From Bacteroidota bacterium (GTDB lineage: Bacteria > Bacteroidota > Bacteroidia > Chitinophagales > LD1), in NCBI GenBank assembly GCA_947475165.1, contig CANJLD010000003.1, forward strand, positions 1 to 64,000: a stretch of DNA of 64,000 nucleotides. The letters run 5' to 3'. Each line of letters starts with the position of its first letter. Position 1 is the first letter of the stretch. The notes beneath the pieces are model-generated. The model was not told the DNA's origin and ran no database searches. It worked only from the letters and a program-made list of their open reading frames with translations. Shown here one piece after another: positions 62,383 through 64,000 of the stretch. Made by a program: the position numbers and the translations under genes.

Positions 62383-64000
62383 ATGACCTCCGAAGAGTTT
62401 AAATCTTATCGCGAAACACTTCCCGGCCAGCCGGGCATTTACAAATACATCAGCGAGCAGGAAGAAATTATTTACATAGGCAAGGCGAAAGATTTGAAGA
62501 AGCGCGTGAGTTCGTATTTCACGAACAATATGCACAGTAACCGCATTAAGCGGATGATTTTCTTCATTCATAAAATTGAATTTGTAATTGTAGATACCGA
62601 GCAGGATGCTTTTCTGTTAGAGAATTCGCTCATCAAAAAATATCAGCCGCGCTACAACGTAATGCTGAAAGATGATAAGACTTACCCTTTCATCTGCATT
62701 AAGAAAGAACCTTTTCCGCGCGTATTCTTTACGCGCAGAGTTATAAAAGATGGCTCAGAATATTTAGGCCCTTACACTTCGCAGTATAACGCCAAGATTG
62801 TTTTGGATTTGATGAAAGAAATTTTTCCGCTGCGCACTTGTAATTTGAATCTTACAAAGCAGAATATTGAAGCCGGAAAATTTAAAGTGTGTTTGGAGTA
62901 TCATTTAAAAAATTGTCTCGGTCCTTGCCAATCGTTTCAAACAACAGAAGATTATGATGAAGAAATTGTACAGATACGAAACGTACTCAAAAGCAATTTT
63001 GGTTCGGTAAAATTTTATTTAAAGAAGAAGATGGCAGAATACGCTGCCGATATGCAATTTGAAAAAGCTGAGGAGTTTCGTCAAAAGATTGAAATACTTA
63101 CCGGTTACGAAAACAAGTCCACTATAGTTAATCCGAAGTTGACGGACATTGATGTATACGGTTACACCGAAAACGAAACAGCCGCGTTTATGAATTATCT
63201 GAAGATTGTAAACGGAACGGTGGTGAAGACAAGAGCAATGGAAGTAAAGCGCGTATTAGATGAAACGCGCGAAGAACTTTTGCTACGCGCCATCATCGAA
63301 CACTCGATGGAAGAAACAGAACCTGCGCATGAAATAATTGTTCCGTTCGAAATTGATTTTCCGTTTGAGCAGATAACACTCACCGTTCCGCAGGCAGGAG
63401 ATAAAAAGCGATTACTTGACTTGGCTGTAAAGAACGCCCTTTACATGCGTCAGGAACGCGTAAAGCAAAACATGACTTCGGAGGAAAAGAAACCGGCTTT
63501 CCGCATTATGAAAACGCTGAAAGAAGATTTAAAACTGAAAGACCTTCCGGTGCATATCGAATGTTTCGATAATTCAAACATTCAGGGAACCAATCCGGTT
63601 AGTGCTTGTGTGGTTTTTAAAAATGCGAAACCATCTAAGAAAGATTACCGCCACTTCAATATTAAAACCGTAGAAGGTCCCGATGATTTTGCTTCCATGC
63701 ACGAAGTAATTACGCGCAGATACAAACGCATGATGGAAGAAGAACAACCGCTTCCACAACTCATTATCGTAGACGGAGGCAAAGGACAACTGAGCAGTGC
63801 AGTAGATGCATTGAAACAACTTGGCATTTACGGACAGATTCCCATTGTGGGAATTGCAAAACGGTTGGAAGAAATTTATTTCCCAGAAGATACCCTGCCG
63901 CTTTACATCAACAAAAAATCTGAATCTCTTAAGTTGATTCAACGTATGAGAGATGAAGCACATCGCTTTGGTATTACGCATCATCGCCTGCGCAGAAGTA
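62383..64000 (+). CDS. uvrC: Excinuclease ABC subunit UvrC, 3' end beyond the window
   Basis: 539 codons are visible, about nine tenths of a normal UvrC. The GIY-YIG nuclease domain (GIYKYI...IYIGKAKDLKKR) is at residues 18-45; the conserved cysteines CNLN...CLEYHLKNCLGPC are near 150-180, the UVR motif FEKAEEFRQKIEIL near 226-240, and the C-terminal RNase H-like nuclease starts IECFDNSNIQG. It makes both cuts in nucleotide excision repair. It follows PBP1A by 3 bp and is probably co-transcribed. Confidence 0.95.
   Translation, partial: MTSEEFKSYRETLPGQPGIYKYISEQEEIIYIGKAKDLKKRVSSYFTNNMHSNRIKRMIFFIHKIEFVIVDTEQDAFLLENSLIKKYQPRYNVMLKDDKTYPFICIKKEPFPRVFFTRRVIKDGSEYLGPYTSQYNAKIVLDLMKEIFPLRTCNLNLTKQNIEAGKFKVCLEYHLKNCLGPCQSFQTTEDYDEEIVQIRNVLKSNFGSVKFYLKKKMAEYAADMQFEKAEEFRQKIEILTGYENKSTIVNPKLTDIDVYGYTENETAAFMNYLKIVNGTVVKTRAMEVKRVLDETREELLLRAIIEHSMEETEPAHEIIVPFEIDFPFEQITLTVPQAGDKKRLLDLAVKNALYMRQERVKQNMTSEEKKPAFRIMKTLKEDLKLKDLPVHIECFDNSNIQGTNPVSACVVFKNAKPSKKDYRHFNIKTVEGPDDFASMHEVITRRYKRMMEEEQPLPQLIIVDGGKGQLSSAVDALKQLGIYGQIPIVGIAKRLEEIYFPEDTLPLYINKKSESLKLIQRMRDEAHRFGITHHRLRRS

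Overview
The window is a stretch of a Bacteroidota chromosome (AT-rich, mostly single-copy housekeeping and accessory genes). Evidence for the phylum: a type IX secretion component (PorW/SprE lipoprotein), two proteins with type IX C-terminal sorting domains, a TonB-dependent receptor paired with a DUF4249 lipoprotein, DUF4293 and DUF5723-type proteins, bactofilin beside an M23 peptidase, and promoters of the Bacteroidota form TTG-N19/20-TAnnTTTG/TTCG. I cannot assign a genus.

Layout: a 5S rRNA end (1-130); MFS sugar transporter, thiolase, truA, ABC exporter, serC and DinB genes (0.3-7.7 kb); ATP synthase genes atpB-E-F-H on the minus strand (7.8-10.4 kb); an unknown gene, an SGNH hydrolase with a frameshift and a small AtpI-like membrane protein (10.5-13.6 kb); an OmpA/TSP3 protein (13.8-16.2 kb); MpaB oxygenase and SDR; a MarR-controlled electrophile/redox-stress type gene set with YceI, two pirins, an FMN reductase, a haem-binding protein and DoxX (18.0-23.6 kb); two alkaline-phosphatase-superfamily enzymes, GH27 galactosidase, TonB receptor/DUF4249 (23.7-30.8 kb); carbonic anhydrase, bestrophin, SSS symporter, two membrane fatty-acid-hydroxylase/desaturase family proteins and a GH92 enzyme (30.8-39.3 kb); acyl-CoA dehydrogenase, SDR, proC (39.9-43.8 kb); an MBOAT/AlgJ-like O-acetylation pair (44.5-47.1 kb); a solitary atpA (47.2-48.8 kb); a collagen-like protein, a frameshifted AtpZ, bactofilin, M23 peptidase and PorW (50.2-56.6 kb); a T9SS cargo protein, a DUF4926/DUF6883 cassette between 64-bp direct repeats, PBP1A and the start of uvrC (57.2-64 kb).

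The most unusual content is non-coding. Apart from the rRNA end, the only three gaps over 300 bp (11.5, 39.4 and 56.9 kb) each lie at a tail-to-tail gene junction, and each contains a tandem array with the same 21-bp pitch. Many monomers are 16-17-bp dyads plus a 4-5-bp spacer. The arrays differ in sequence and higher-order structure (42-bp dimers in two, a 105-bp pentamer in the third), and in some copies both arms have changed together so that the dyad is kept. I know of no described element family that matches.

Other points of interest: the ATP synthase locus is broken into at least four pieces, and one inversion model rejoins atpBEFH to atpA; three genes have single-base lesions (SGNH hydrolase, AtpZ, a 4Fe-4S mini-protein); short palindromes appear to have inserted inside a GH92 coding sequence and inside a dispersed repeat; and a MarR gene has likely operator copies overlapping its own promoter and the next one.
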